DNA of 64,000 bases from assembly GCF_000829825.1 (NCBI RefSeq), contig NZ_JXSL01000022.1:124001-188000 (forward strand), written 5' to 3'. Below are positions 8,878 to 23,902 of this stretch, piece by piece. Position 1 is the stretch's first letter, and each line of letters starts with the position of its first letter. The position numbers were made by a program, and so were the translations under genes. The DNA is from Paramagnetospirillum magnetotacticum MS-1 (GTDB lineage Bacteria; Pseudomonadota; Alphaproteobacteria; Rhodospirillales; Magnetospirillaceae). The notes below the pieces were generated by a model. That model searched no databases, had not been told where the DNA came from, and worked only from the letters and a program-made list of their open reading frames with translations.

Positions 8878-10069
8878 GCCGCAAGGCAAGGGGGCCGAGG
8901 CTCACCACGATCGCCAGAGAGGCGAAGGCCATGCCCCAGGCCAGGGAGGAACTGCCTCCTCCCGCCAGATCCAATACCATGCCGAAGGCCAGGGGCCCGA
9001 TGAAGCCCGCGCCAAAGCCCAGCAGGGAGTGAATGGCGATGGTGGCGCCGCGCCGCTCGGGCTCGGCGGCCATCACCGCGCCGGTGGTCAGCGCCGCCGA
9101 ATCGATCTGGATCAGAATGTTGTACAGCAGCATCAGCCCGGCCACGATTCCATAGGGCAGGCCGCCCAAAAAGCCGATGATCGCAGCCAGGGCGGCCGAG
9201 GCCAGCATGGCGACGGCGCAAACCCGGCGGCGGTCGAAGCGGATGGCCAGATCGGCGCCCACCAGGGAGGCGGCCATGGCCAGCAGGGAGGCAAGGGTGG
9301 CCGTGGTGGTGGGCGACGGCCCGCTTGCGCCCGGCTGGCTGGCCAGGACCCAGGCGAGAAAGGCCACCATCCACGAGCGGGCTCCGAACAGTTCCCACAC
9401 ATGGGCGGCATAGCCCAGCACATAGCCCATGGCGGCGCGGTTGCGGAACACAGGGCCGAAATCGAAGGGATTGACCGGCTGGGCGGGGGCGACCGGTTCT
9501 GTCCGTTCCAGCACGGCCAGGACCAGGACAAAGGCGGCCAGGGCTGAGAGACCGGCCAGGACGAAGGCGGCCTTCCAGCCCCAAACTTCAGCGACAGCGC
9601 CGATGATCATGAACGACCCGCTGGTGCCCAGCGAGAAACTGGCGGTGTAGAAGCTGATCCAGCGCGCCTGCTTCGGGCCCCGCGTGCGGTCGACCAGGGC
9701 CTTCAGTCCCGGCATATAGGTGCCCGCCAATCCCACGCCTGCCAGGAACCGCAGGGCCAGCGCCGACCAGAAGCCTTGCGCCCAGACCGCATAGGCCAAG
9801 CAGGAGAGGGCCGCGACCAGGGCGCCCAAGAGATAGACCCGCTTGGCGTCGATCCGGTCGGTCAGCGTGGTGAGGACCGGCACGGCCACGGTATAGCCCG
9901 CGAACAGAATCCCGGAAATCCATCCCGCCTCGGTATTGCTCAGTCCCCATTGGGCCACGAAGGCGGGCAGCAGGGCGGGAAAGGCGAAGACGCCCACCAT
10001 GGTCAGAACTTCGGCCGCGCACAGGCAAAAGACGGCCTTGGCGCCAAGGGAATGGACCTCACTCACCAC
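8870..10069 (-). CDS. MFS transporter
   Basis: 399 residues with about 12 hydrophobic helices. The inter-helix 2-3 signature appears as PVLTTLTDRIDAKRVYLLGA, and a loop at ~185-205 divides the two six-helix halves. Inner-membrane secondary carrier; the substrate is not recognisable. It is convergent with, and overlaps by 8 nt, the toxin gene, and is divergent from the hemerythrin gene. Hydropathy and length are ordinary for the family. Confidence 0.85.
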   Translation of the reverse strand: MVSEVHSLGAKAVFCLCAAEVLTMVGVFAFPALLPAFVAQWGLSNTEAGWISGILFAGYTVAVPVLTTLTDRIDAKRVYLLGALVAALSCLAYAVWAQGFWSALALRFLAGVGLAGTYMPGLKALVDRTRGPKQARWISFYTASFSLGTSGSFMIIGAVAEVWGWKAAFVLAGLSALAAFVLVLAVLERTEPVAPAQPVNPFDFGPVFRNRAAMGYVLGYAAHVWELFGARSWMVAFLAWVLASQPGASGPSPTTTATLASLLAMAASLVGADLAIRFDRRRVCAVAMLASAALAAIIGFLGGLPYGIVAGLMLLYNILIQIDSAALTTGAVMAAEPERRGATIAIHSLLGFGAGFIGPLAFGMVLDLAGGGSSSLAWGMAFASLAIVVSLGPLALRLR

Positions 10070-10180
10070 AATGATCCATGACTTTCGGACCGTATCAATT
10101 CAAGCATCAGGTGTATACCCTAGTCTCCGGCGTTGGGGACGCCTTAGGGGCGCCGTCAGGTGAAGAAGGATACCTGTCAT

Positions 10181-10621
10181 ATGGCCTCGGACGAGTCAGT
10201 TTCTTGGGGGAACCATAAGATCGAATGGTCGAACGACCTTCTGCTGCATATGGAGCAGGAGGACGGGGATCATCGCGAAATGTTCGTGCTGATGAACCGG
10301 ATCTTTTCGGCGGCCCAGATCGGGGCCGATATGGTGACTCAGGCGGTCGCCGATCTGTGCCTGTTCACCCGCGAACATTTCCTGCGCGAACAGCACGGCA
10401 TGGAACGGGCAGGCTATCCCGACCGCGAAGCCCACCGCTATGACCACGAATACCTGATCTTCCAACTGGACGTTCTGATCGACCGGCTGATGCTGTCGGG
10501 ACCCGAATGCGTGGCGGAAGAACTGGTCGACCTGCTCAAGCGCTGGCTGTGCGACCACATCCTGACCTACGACCAGGCCTTCGCGGCCTATCTGCACGAG
10601 CGTGGGCAGAAGGTGGCGTGA
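10181..10621 (+). CDS. Bacteriohemerythrin
   Basis: Diiron O2-binding protein of 146 residues. The ligand pattern is in order: an early His (EDGDHREMF), HFLREQHGM with His and Glu, YPDREAHRYDHEYLIF with two His, and WLCDHILTYDQAF with His and Asp. All positions needed for a mu-oxo diiron site appear present. I chose the ATG after AAGGA rather than the GTG at 10160. Soluble hemerythrins are abundant in magnetospirilla and are thought to store, deliver or sense oxygen. It is followed by its own intrinsic terminator. Confidence 0.9.
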   Translation: MASDESVSWGNHKIEWSNDLLLHMEQEDGDHREMFVLMNRIFSAAQIGADMVTQAVADLCLFTREHFLREQHGMERAGYPDREAHRYDHEYLIFQLDVLIDRLMLSGPECVAEELVDLLKRWLCDHILTYDQAFAAYLHERGQKVA

Positions 10622-10700
10622 CGTCTGCCTTTGAGGGTTCTTGGTCTGCCGAATTACGGCGCCCCCACACCTGCGAACGGGCGAGGGGATTAGGGATCAG

Positions 10701-10745
10701 GGATGCGCGAAGGGATGAATCCCTTCGCATCCTTCTTTTTCTTTT
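10701..10745 (+). terminator. Intrinsic terminator of the hemerythrin gene
   Basis: GGATGCGCGAAGGGAT pairs with ATCCCTTCGCATCC around a GA turn and is followed by a TTCTTTTTCTTTT tail on the plus strand. Confidence 0.8.
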
Positions 10746-10759
10746 CGGATCAAAAACAA

Positions 10760-10787
10760 AAAGGGCGTCTCTTGCGAGACGCCCTTT
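10760..10787 (-). terminator. Intrinsic terminator of the TCA operon
   Basis: AAAGGGCGTCTC, TTGC and GAGACGCCCTTT form a perfect 12-bp hairpin. On the minus strand it runs into TTTGTTTTTG, 20 nt after the lpd stop, closing the leftward mdh-suc-odh-lpd operon. Confidence 0.85.
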
Positions 10788-10807
10788 CCGTTAGCGAGAT
10801 GAAAAAA

Positions 10808-12217
10808 CTACGTGTGCAGCGGGCGGCCATCCACGGCCAGGCAGGCTTCCTTGACCGCTTCGCCCAGGCCCGGATGGGCGTGGCAGGTCCGCGCGATGTC
10901 TTCCGACGCCGCGCCGAATTCCATGGCCAGAACCACTTCGGCGATGAGGTCGCCCGCATTGGGGCCGACGATATGGGCGCCCAGGACCTTGTCGGTGGTG
11001 GCGCAGGCCAGGATCTTGACGAAGCCGTCGACCTCGTTCATGGAGCGTGCCCGGCCATTGGCGGTGAAGGGGAACTTGCCCGCCTTGTAGGCGATGCCTT
11101 CGGCCTTCAACTGCTCTTCGGTCTTGCCGACGCTGGCCACTTCCGGCCAGGTGTAGACCACCGCCGGGATGGCCTCGTAGTTCACATGGCCGTGCTGACC
11201 GGCCAGGATCTCGGCCAGGGCGACGCCCTCTTCCTCGGCCTTATGGGCCAGCATGGCGCCGCCGACCACGTCGCCGATGGCGTAGATGCCGGGCACATTG
11301 GTGCGGAAATGGCCGTCGATGGTGACGAAGCCGCGCTTGTCGATCGCGACGCCGACCTTGTCCAGGCCCAGGCCCTCGGTGAAGGGGCGGCGACCGATGG
11401 CGACCAGGACGCAATCGGCCTCGATCTTTTCCGCGGCGCCGCCAGCGGCGGGTTCCACGGTGATTGTGGCGGTCTTGCCCTTCCTGGTGATGGCGGTGAC
11501 CTTGGTGCCCAGCTTGAACTCCATGCCCTGCTTGGCCAGCAGGCGCTGCATGGTCTTGGACACTTCGCCGTCATTGAAGGGCAGGATGCGGTCGAGGAAT
11601 TCCACCACGGTGACCTTGGCGCCCAGGCGGCCCCAGACGGTGCCCAGTTCCAGACCGATGACGCCGCCGCCAATGACGACGATGTGCTTGGGGGTCTTGG
11701 GCAAAGCCAGGGCGCCGGTGGAGGAGATGATCACTTCCTCGTCGATCTCGACGCCCGGCAGGGGGGTGACCTCGGAGCCGGTGGCGATGACGATGTGCTT
11801 GGCGGCGACGGTCGACTTGGCGCCGTCCTTGGCCGTCACTTCGATCTGGCCCGGCGCGGTGATGGCGCCCGCGCCGATGATGTAGGTGACCTTGTTCTTC
11901 TTGAACAGGAACTCGATGCCCTTGGTGTTGTCGGACACCACCTTGTCCTTATGGCCCATCATGCCAGCCACGTCGATTTCGACCTTGGACACCTTGATGC
12001 CAAAGGCGCCCAGATCATGGGAGGCCGCGTGGTAGTGGTGCGATGCGGCCAGCAGCGCCTTGGACGGGATGCAGCCCACATTGAGGCAGGTGCCGCCCAG
12101 GCTTCCCCGCTTTTCGATACAAGCAGTCTTCAGGCCCAACTGGGCGGCGCGGATGGCGGCGACATAGCCGCCGGGGCCACCGCCGATGATGACGACGTCA
12201 AACGAAGAATCGGACAT
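10808..12217 (-). CDS. lpdA: Dihydrolipoyl dehydrogenase (E3)
   Basis: FAD-dependent oxidoreductase that reoxidises the lipoyl groups of odhB, passing electrons to NAD+. 469 residues. It shows the FAD-binding [19 protein letters not shown], the redox disulfide [13 protein letters not shown] (Cys44 and Cys49), the NAD-binding [18 protein letters not shown], and the C-terminal His-Glu pair in [13 protein letters not shown]. Last gene of the leftward operon after odhA and odhB, so it most likely serves the 2-oxoglutarate complex. A palindromic repeat separates it from odhB. Confidence 0.96.
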   Translation of the reverse strand: MSDSSFDVVIIGGGPGGYVAAIRAAQLGLKTACIEKRGSLGGTCLNVGCIPSKALLAASHHYHAASHDLGAFGIKVSKVEIDVAGMMGHKDKVVSDNTKGIEFLFKKNKVTYIIGAGAITAPGQIEVTAKDGAKSTVAAKHIVIATGSEVTPLPGVEIDEEVIISSTGALALPKTPKHIVVIGGGVIGLELGTVWGRLGAKVTVVEFLDRILPFNDGEVSKTMQRLLAKQGMEFKLGTKVTAITRKGKTATITVEPAAGGAAEKIEADCVLVAIGRRPFTEGLGLDKVGVAIDKRGFVTIDGHFRTNVPGIYAIGDVVGGAMLAHKAEEEGVALAEILAGQHGHVNYEAIPAVVYTWPEVASVGKTEEQLKAEGIAYKAGKFPFTANGRARSMNEVDGFVKILACATTDKVLGAHIVGPNAGDLIAEVVLAMEFGAASEDIARTCHAHPGLGEAVKEACLAVDGRPLHT

Positions 12218-12241
12218 GGAATGCCCCCTAGAAAAGAAATT

Positions 12242-12334
12242 TCACCACGAAGACGCGAAGGCACGAAGAGACACGAAGGGAAAAGAACATAATCTTCTTC
12301 TCTTAACCTTCGTGTCTTCGTGCCTTCGTGGTTA
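12242..12334. repeat. Palindromic CACGAAG-array repeat, copy A
   Basis: The left arm TTCACCACGAAGACGCGAAG then GCACGAAG is mirrored by a right arm ending CTTCGTGCCTTCGTGGTTA. The arms consist of the word CACGAAG repeated at 8-10 nt spacing. It fills the odhB-lpd gap, so it would be transcribed as a long hairpin within the operon. The related copy is at 35127-35204. Confidence 0.8.
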
Positions 12335-12340
12335 ACGATC

Positions 12341-13537
12341 CTACATCTCGAGCAGGATGCGCTGCGGGTCCTCGATGCACTCCTTGACGCGCACCAGGAA
12401 CGACACCGCCTCGCGGCCGTCGATGATGCGGTGGTCGTAGGAGAGCGCCAGATACATCATGGGCCGGGCCTCGATCTTGCCGTCGGGCATGACCATGGGG
12501 CGCTGCTGCACCTTGTGCATTCCCAAGATACCCGACTGGGGGGTATTGAGGATGGGGGTGCTCATCAGCGAGCCGTAGACGCCGCCATTGGAGATGGTGA
12601 AGGTGCCGCCCATCAGGTCTTCCATGGACAGCTTGCCGTCACGGGCCTTCTTGCCCAGATTGGCGATGCCCTGTTCGACACCGGCGAAGGACAGGGCGTC
12701 GGCGCCGCGCAGCACCGGCACCACCAGGCCTTGCGGCGTGCCCACGGCGACGCCGATATCGTAGTACTTCTTGTAGACCAGATCCTCGCCGTCGATCTCG
12801 GCATTGACGGCGGGCCAATCCTTGAGAGCGGCGACGCAGGCCTTCACGAAGAAGGACATGAAGCCCAGCTTGACGCCGTGGCGCTTTTCGAACTGGTCCT
12901 TGTACTGATTGCGCAGATCAAACAGAGCGCCCATGTCCACCTCGTTGAAGGTGGTCAGCATGGCCGCCGTGTTCTGGGCTTCCTTCAGACGCCCGGCGAT
13001 GGTCTTGCGCAGACGGGTCATCTTGACCCGGTCTTCCAGCTCGGCCTTGGGCCGGGGGCCCGACGGAGCGGCGGGCTTGGGGGCCGGGGCGGGAGCCGGA
13101 GCGGCGGCGGCGGCCAGCACGTCGCCCTTGGTGACGCGCCCGTCCTTGCCGGTACCGCTGATGGCCGAGGTATCGACGCCGCTATCGGCGGCGATCTTCT
13201 TGGCCGAGGGCATGACGCCAGCTGCGGCCGGGGCGGCGGCGGGAGCCGGAGCCGGAGCCGGGGCTGCGGGTTTGGGGGCCGGAGCGGCCGCCGCGGCACC
13301 GGCGGCGCCGAGAACGCCCAGCAGGGCGCCCACTTCCACGGTGGCGCCCGTGGCGGCGACGATGTCGGTCAGGGTTCCGGCCGCTGGCGCATTGACCTCG
13401 ACGGTGACCTTGTCGGTCTCCAGCTCGACCAGGGGCTCATCGGCGCGGACGGCATCGCCCACATTCTTGAACCACTTGGCGACGGTGGCTTCGGTCACGG
13501 ACTCGCCCAGGGTGGGCACCTTGATTTCGGTGGTCAT
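12341..13537 (-). CDS. odhB: Dihydrolipoyllysine succinyltransferase, 2-oxoglutarate dehydrogenase E2
   Basis: 398 residues. Order: a lipoyl domain at ~1-78 with the modified lysine in [12 protein letters not shown] (Lys43), an Ala/Pro-rich linker, a peripheral subunit-binding domain with [16 protein letters not shown], a second Ala/Pro linker, and a C-terminal catalytic acyltransferase domain with [13 protein letters not shown] carrying the catalytic His and Asp. The start [14 protein letters not shown] is standard; the open frame extending upstream overlaps odhA and is a shadow. Core of the complex between E1 (upstream) and E3 (downstream). Confidence 0.96.
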   Translation of the reverse strand: MTTEIKVPTLGESVTEATVAKWFKNVGDAVRADEPLVELETDKVTVEVNAPAAGTLTDIVAATGATVEVGALLGVLGAAGAAAAAPAPKPAAPAPAPAPAAAPAAAGVMPSAKKIAADSGVDTSAISGTGKDGRVTKGDVLAAAAAPAPAPAPKPAAPSGPRPKAELEDRVKMTRLRKTIAGRLKEAQNTAAMLTTFNEVDMGALFDLRNQYKDQFEKRHGVKLGFMSFFVKACVAALKDWPAVNAEIDGEDLVYKKYYDIGVAVGTPQGLVVPVLRGADALSFAGVEQGIANLGKKARDGKLSMEDLMGGTFTISNGGVYGSLMSTPILNTPQSGILGMHKVQQRPMVMPDGKIEARPMMYLALSYDHRIIDGREAVSFLVRVKECIEDPQRILLEM

Positions 13538-13554
13538 TTTTTTGTTTTCCCTTT

Positions 13555-16524
<2,970 letters not shown>

Positions 16525-16650
16525 GTTCGGGATTCGACGCAGGTTCTAGCCCGCGTCCCTTTCGTGCTTGGGCCGGGCGGCGCCGCCGGGCGCCGCTCAT
16601 TTACGGCGCAAACTGCTTTGTTCTTATTATTGGAACGGTCCGGCGCGCCG

Positions 16651-16683
16651 ACGGTCCGGCGCTCCGGCGACACGCCGGACCGT
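16651..16683 (-). other. Intercistronic hairpin between sucD and odhA
   Basis: ACGGTCCGGCG and CGCCGGACCGT form an 11-bp stem, and the unit ACGGTCCGGCGC is partly duplicated just before it. No U-tract follows on the minus strand. A processing, attenuation or stability site fits better than a full terminator. Confidence 0.5.
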
Positions 16684-16698
16684 TTAGTCTTAAGCGGA

Positions 16699-17574
<876 letters not shown>

Positions 17575-17576
17575 TT

Positions 17577-18773
17577 TTATGCAGCCTCCTTCACGGCCTT
17601 CACCACCTTCTCGGCGGCGTCGGCAAGATTGTCGGCGGCAATGATCGGCAGGCCGCTCTGGGCCATGATCTTCTTGCCCAACTCGACGTTGGTACCTTCC
17701 AGACGAACGACCAGCGGGACGTTCAGGCTGACTTCACGAGCCGCGGCGACAACGCCTTCGGCGATGACGTCGCAACGCATGATGCCGCCGAAGATGTTGA
17801 CCAGAATGCCTTCGACATTGGGGTCGGACAGGATCAGCTTGAACGCGGTGGTGACGCGCTCCTTGGTGGCGCCGCCGCCCACATCGAGGAAGTTGGCCGG
17901 CTCGGAGCCGTACAGCTTGATGATGTCCATGGTGGCCATGGCGAGGCCGGCACCGTTGACCATGCAGCCGATCTGGCCGTCCAGCTTGATGTAGTTCAGC
18001 GAGTGACGGGCGGCTTCGAGCTCGGCCGGATCTTCTTCCGACTCGTCACGCAGCTCTTCGATGTCCTTGTGACGGAACAGCGCGTTGTCGTCGAAGTTCA
18101 CCTTGGCGTCGAGAGCGATCAGCTCACCGGCGCCGGTGACCACCAGCGGGTTGATCTCGACGATGGAGCAGTCCAGGTCCATGAAGGCCTTGTACAGCGC
18201 GCCGACGAACTTCACGCAGGTGTTGACCTGCTTGCCCTCGAGACCGAGGCTGAAGGCGATCTTGCGGCCGTGATACTGCTGGAAGCCCTCGACCGGATCG
18301 ATGGCGACCTTGAGGATCTTCTCGGGGTGGTTATGAGCCACTTCCTCGATCTCCATGCCGCCCTCGGTGGAGGCGACGATGGTGACGCGGCAGGTGGCGC
18401 GGTCGACCAGCATGGACAGGTACAGCTCGCGCTTGATGTCGCAGCCCTGCTCGATATAGACGCGCTTGACTTCCTTACCGGCGGGGCCGGTCTGCTTGGT
18501 GATCAGAACCTGACCCAGCATCTGGTCGACATTGGCGCGGACTTCGTCGATGGACTTGACGACGCGGACGCCGCCCTTGCCATTGGGGTCGTTCTTGAAA
18601 CGACCGGCGCCACGGCCACCGGCGTGGATCTGGGACTTCACCACATAGATCGGTCCGCCCAGGTCCTTGGCAACCTGCACCGCCTCGTCGGGGGTGTAGG
18701 CGACGCCGCCCTTGAGCACGGCGACGCCGTACTTGGCCAGCACCTGCTTGCCCTGATACTCATGAATATTCAT
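17577..18773 (-). CDS. sucC: Succinyl-CoA synthetase beta subunit
   Basis: 398 residues, with an ATP-grasp N-terminal half ([35 protein letters not shown]) and a C-terminal CoA-ligase half with [16 protein letters not shown] and [11 protein letters not shown]. It determines nucleotide specificity and binds succinate. It lies 2 nt upstream of sucD and 32 nt after mdh, consistent with one transcript. Confidence 0.96.
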   Translation of the reverse strand: MNIHEYQGKQVLAKYGVAVLKGGVAYTPDEAVQVAKDLGGPIYVVKSQIHAGGRGAGRFKNDPNGKGGVRVVKSIDEVRANVDQMLGQVLITKQTGPAGKEVKRVYIEQGCDIKRELYLSMLVDRATCRVTIVASTEGGMEIEEVAHNHPEKILKVAIDPVEGFQQYHGRKIAFSLGLEGKQVNTCVKFVGALYKAFMDLDCSIVEINPLVVTGAGELIALDAKVNFDDNALFRHKDIEELRDESEEDPAELEAARHSLNYIKLDGQIGCMVNGAGLAMATMDIIKLYGSEPANFLDVGGGATKERVTTAFKLILSDPNVEGILVNIFGGIMRCDVIAEGVVAAAREVSLNVPLVVRLEGTNVELGKKIMAQSGLPIIAADNLADAAEKVVKAVKEAA

Positions 18774-18805
18774 CGGGTATTGCTCCCCTTATGGTGTCTT
18801 GTCGA

Positions 18806-19798
<993 letters not shown>

Positions 19799-20043
19799 CT
19801 AGACGAACGGGTGGGGCGCGCCGTTGCGCGCAAAAATGGCCTGGGGGGCTTAGGTAACGCGATTCGCGCCCAAGGGCAAGCGGATTGGCATGCGGCCGAC
19901 GCAAAGCGGCCCCGCCAGGAAACCTTGGTATTTCCGAACACTGGCCTCTAAGCGGTACGACCAATGCCGTAATGCTTTGGACTCATTACAAGTTTACCTA
20001 CCCGGAGGGGGTTGGCGCCCACTCGGTCGGGTGGGTTGCGGTT

Positions 20044-21231
20044 TCAGAATCGCGCGGCGTCATCGCGAACCAATCCGATCACGTACTCCGCAGGCTTCCC
20101 ATCCGAGAATTTCGCCCCGGTCGGATCCTTGAGGGCGCCTTTCATTTCCTTGGCATTGCCACGCAGAAGCAGGACATCTCCGCGCTTGAAGGCTCCCACA
20201 TCGGTGCGCAGCTTGGCGGTGATTTCGCACATGCTTTCGACGCACTTTTCCTTGCCTTCGAGGGGGAGGCCGCCCGAGTTGTTGACCACCAGCCAGCTAT
20301 TGACCAGAACACCGCTTTCGTCGGTCATAATCCGGAGATTGACTTCGGAATGCATGTCGGCGACGGCAAGCGCGCCGCGCCAGCGCTTGACGGCAATGCT
20401 TCGGGAATCTCCCAGATTCAGGGTATTGGAAAACTGTTCCAGATAGGCGCCATTGGCCAGGAAAAAGGCGCGCCAGAAGGCCTCCATCTTGCGGTTGACG
20501 GGGTCTCCGGCCGGGACCGTGCTACCGATTCCAAAGACATGAACCTCCGCCAGATTGAAGCGTATGGCATATTTCCTGGCCGCATCGATTCCGCTGGCGG
20601 CGGGGTCGTTTTCCTTGGTGGGCTGGAAGGACTGGCTGTTCTGGAGCATGTCCGAGAAGATGATCAGGCGTGACACGCCGTTCTCGGTCGCGAAGCGCTT
20701 CTCGTCATAGAACATGGCTTCCGCAATGGACTTGTCAGGCAGGGGGCCCGTCTGGACGGGAGCGATGCCGGATGCCTGGCCCTTGACGATGAAGGAGGAC
20801 AAGGCCACGCGAAAGCCGCGATCAAACTGTTCGCGGGCCTGCCTCATCTGGTCCATGGGCGTACCCGTAAAGAACTCGCTGATCCTTTGTCCCCGGCGCA
20901 AGTCCTCCAATTCCGCCTGACTGTAGTCGGGGTAGCAAAGACTGAAGCGCTGGTCCGCGGTGCCCGCGTCGGCCCGCAAGGCAACGACCTGGACTCTTTC
21001 ACGCGGTGTGAAATGAATCTTGTTCATCAACTGGCGCGCCCATTTGTCATCGCCCTGGGTGATGATGGATTCATCCACATAGATGACGGTCTGGCGGGGA
21101 GAGCTCTGGTTGCACCAGGACTCGATGCCGCCCTTGTTGAATATCCGGGACTCGACTTCGGCCGCTTTGACTGACGATATCCCTATGCCCAGGCAAAGCA
21201 GGACGGAGAACGCGATATTCTTGATGATCAT
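20044..21231 (-). CDS. Unrecognised secreted protein, VWA-like
   Basis: 395 residues with a clear signal peptide (MIIKNIAFSVLLCLGIGISSVKA). After it, TVIYVDESIITQGDDKWARQ and, ~120 residues on, RLIIFSDMLQNSQSF have the order of the first and last Asp loops of a von Willebrand A fold, but the MIDAS DxSxS is incomplete (DESII). Two Cys in the C-terminal part (KEKCVESMCEI) could form a disulfide. No enzyme motif is seen. Third gene of a cassette with a membrane protein and an OmpA-type lipoprotein; a periplasmic site is expected. Function unknown. Confidence 0.7.
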   Translation of the reverse strand: MIIKNIAFSVLLCLGIGISSVKAAEVESRIFNKGGIESWCNQSSPRQTVIYVDESIITQGDDKWARQLMNKIHFTPRERVQVVALRADAGTADQRFSLCYPDYSQAELEDLRRGQRISEFFTGTPMDQMRQAREQFDRGFRVALSSFIVKGQASGIAPVQTGPLPDKSIAEAMFYDEKRFATENGVSRLIIFSDMLQNSQSFQPTKENDPAASGIDAARKYAIRFNLAEVHVFGIGSTVPAGDPVNRKMEAFWRAFFLANGAYLEQFSNTLNLGDSRSIAVKRWRGALAVADMHSEVNLRIMTDESGVLVNSWLVVNNSGGLPLEGKEKCVESMCEITAKLRTDVGAFKRGDVLLLRGNAKEMKGALKDPTGAKFSDGKPAEYVIGLVRDDAARF

Positions 21232-21265
21232 AGCTGGGGATCCTGCGACAGAAGTTGCGTCGGGA

Positions 21266-22579
21266 TTATGATTCGGGGAAATAGGCCTGCAGTTCCGCGG
21301 CCGGAAATTCCAGTCGTTCGGTATTGAATTGCGTTAAGCCGATTTTGTTTGGGCCGAAGACCAGATTCCGCCTTTGACGGGTTGCCCCCGTGACGAGGGC
21401 ATTGCGGTAGGCCGCCAGATTGGCGTTGATCTGCTGGCTCGCGGCGCGCAGTACATTGACGCGGGAGTTCAAGAGGCGCTCCCTGAGGCCGCGAATGGTC
21501 CGCAGTTGCTCGCTCTGCTCGCGCGCCCGGCTGTCAAGGGCCGCTTCGGCCTCGAAGAATTGGGCGGCGATCTGTTCCTTGCGAGCGATGAACTGGCGGT
21601 CGAATTTTTCCAGTTCGTCTTGGGCCCGCTGCGCATCGAGCCTGGCTTCGTTGAAGTTGGGAATGGGGTCGTGAAAGAAATAGGACACCAGGCAACCGGC
21701 AAACCAAACCAGGATGTTAAGGATGACGGTTTGGAGCAATCGGCCTTCGACGGATTCCGTCGCCCGGCCATTGCCGAGGACATCGGGGCCGAGCCCATTG
21801 CTCAGGCCGAATTGCGCTGAAATGAAGCCGTAGCGTTCATATGTCACCGTTCCCAGAGCAACAAGGAAGAAGAAGGTGACAAGACCGATGACGGCGATCA
21901 TCTGGATCCGCTCCCGATGGTCGACCGACTTGTTGAACATTCTCAGTCGCTGCTTGAGTCCCAGCCCGTGGAAATGGCTGGCGGCGGCGAACGAAATGGC
22001 GATGATGACGGTGGCCGCCATGGCGAAGAAGGGCGCATAGGCTTCGCGGAAGGTCGGATAATTGATGAACCATTCCGACAGGCCGACCAGCATCAAGGGA
22101 ACGATGTAATAGAGGCGGGAATAGCCGTGGGGAATTTTGCCCCGGTTCTCGGCCAACATATCCTTGTAGCGCTTGTCCGTTACCGTGACGCGGTTGGCTA
22201 ATTCCTTATACCGAGGCTGGGTCGTGTGTTCATTTAACGCCGCGGTCTCTTTGGCTTTTCGATCCGCATTCAGTCTTTGGCGCTCCGCTTCGTAGCTGAG
22301 TTCGGCCGTGACTCGATCCTGGGTCATCTGAAGGGTGTGGAGGGCTTCGCGGTAACGCCTCTGCCAAGCCCCGATGGATTCCAAGATGGGAAGCACCACA
22401 TAGCTCTTCATTCCCCGGGTATGGCCATGCTCATCCAGAAGCATCTCGTCGTTGATGGCCGTCTCGGTATCACGGGAAACGGTTTCCTCCAGCAGTTCCG
22501 GACTGGCCTTGGCGGTAATTGTCGAAAGCGGGTCGTCTGCAACAAGGGCATTCACCAAATTGGTCAGGTCGCTGGGCAT
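21266..22579 (-). CDS. Unrecognised four-helix membrane protein with coiled coils
   Basis: 437 residues. The N-terminal ~150 are hydrophilic and helical with a charged stretch at ~75-145. Predicted membrane helices lie at ~155-175, 182-203, 226-246 and 282-302. A C-terminal ~135 residues begin with a long charged helix (EARLDAQRAQDELEKFDRQF, then AREQSEQLRTIRGLRERLL) and end FPAAELQAYFPES. No ATPase, protease or channel signature is visible. It lies 30 nt after the OmpA lipoprotein gene and 34 nt before the VWA-like gene, so all three are probably co-transcribed. The architecture recalls energised inner-membrane partners of OmpA proteins, but I see no MotA/ExbB motif. Confidence 0.65.
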   Translation of the reverse strand: MPSDLTNLVNALVADDPLSTITAKASPELLEETVSRDTETAINDEMLLDEHGHTRGMKSYVVLPILESIGAWQRRYREALHTLQMTQDRVTAELSYEAERQRLNADRKAKETAALNEHTTQPRYKELANRVTVTDKRYKDMLAENRGKIPHGYSRLYYIVPLMLVGLSEWFINYPTFREAYAPFFAMAATVIIAISFAAASHFHGLGLKQRLRMFNKSVDHRERIQMIAVIGLVTFFFLVALGTVTYERYGFISAQFGLSNGLGPDVLGNGRATESVEGRLLQTVILNILVWFAGCLVSYFFHDPIPNFNEARLDAQRAQDELEKFDRQFIARKEQIAAQFFEAEAALDSRAREQSEQLRTIRGLRERLLNSRVNVLRAASQQINANLAAYRNALVTGATRQRRNLVFGPNKIGLTQFNTERLEFPAAELQAYFPES

Positions 22580-22609
22580 CAGACTGTCTCCAAGGGTGTC
22601 AGCTCTAAG

Positions 22610-23704
<1,095 letters not shown>

Positions 23705-23902
23705 ATCCGCTATAGCCCCGGTAACGCATTGCGCGCGCATCGCAAAAATCAATGCGTAAAAAAGCCCCCAACGGCGATGCGACTTATTAATAGCGTGTTT
23801 TTATAAATAAAAAAATCGCAAAAAGTGTATACAATCGCGCACTGCGTCCTACGAGAAGGCCTGTCAATCCAATCAACATATCTTGGGTGGTGAAGGGGGT
23901 GG
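23705..23902. other. AT-rich upstream region of the cassette
   Basis: The stretch 23755-23850 is unusually AT-rich for this chromosome (TTTTTATAAATAAAAAAATC) and lies directly upstream of the cassette, between it and zapE. It likely holds the cassette promoter, but no single -35/-10 pair stands out. Confidence 0.5.
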
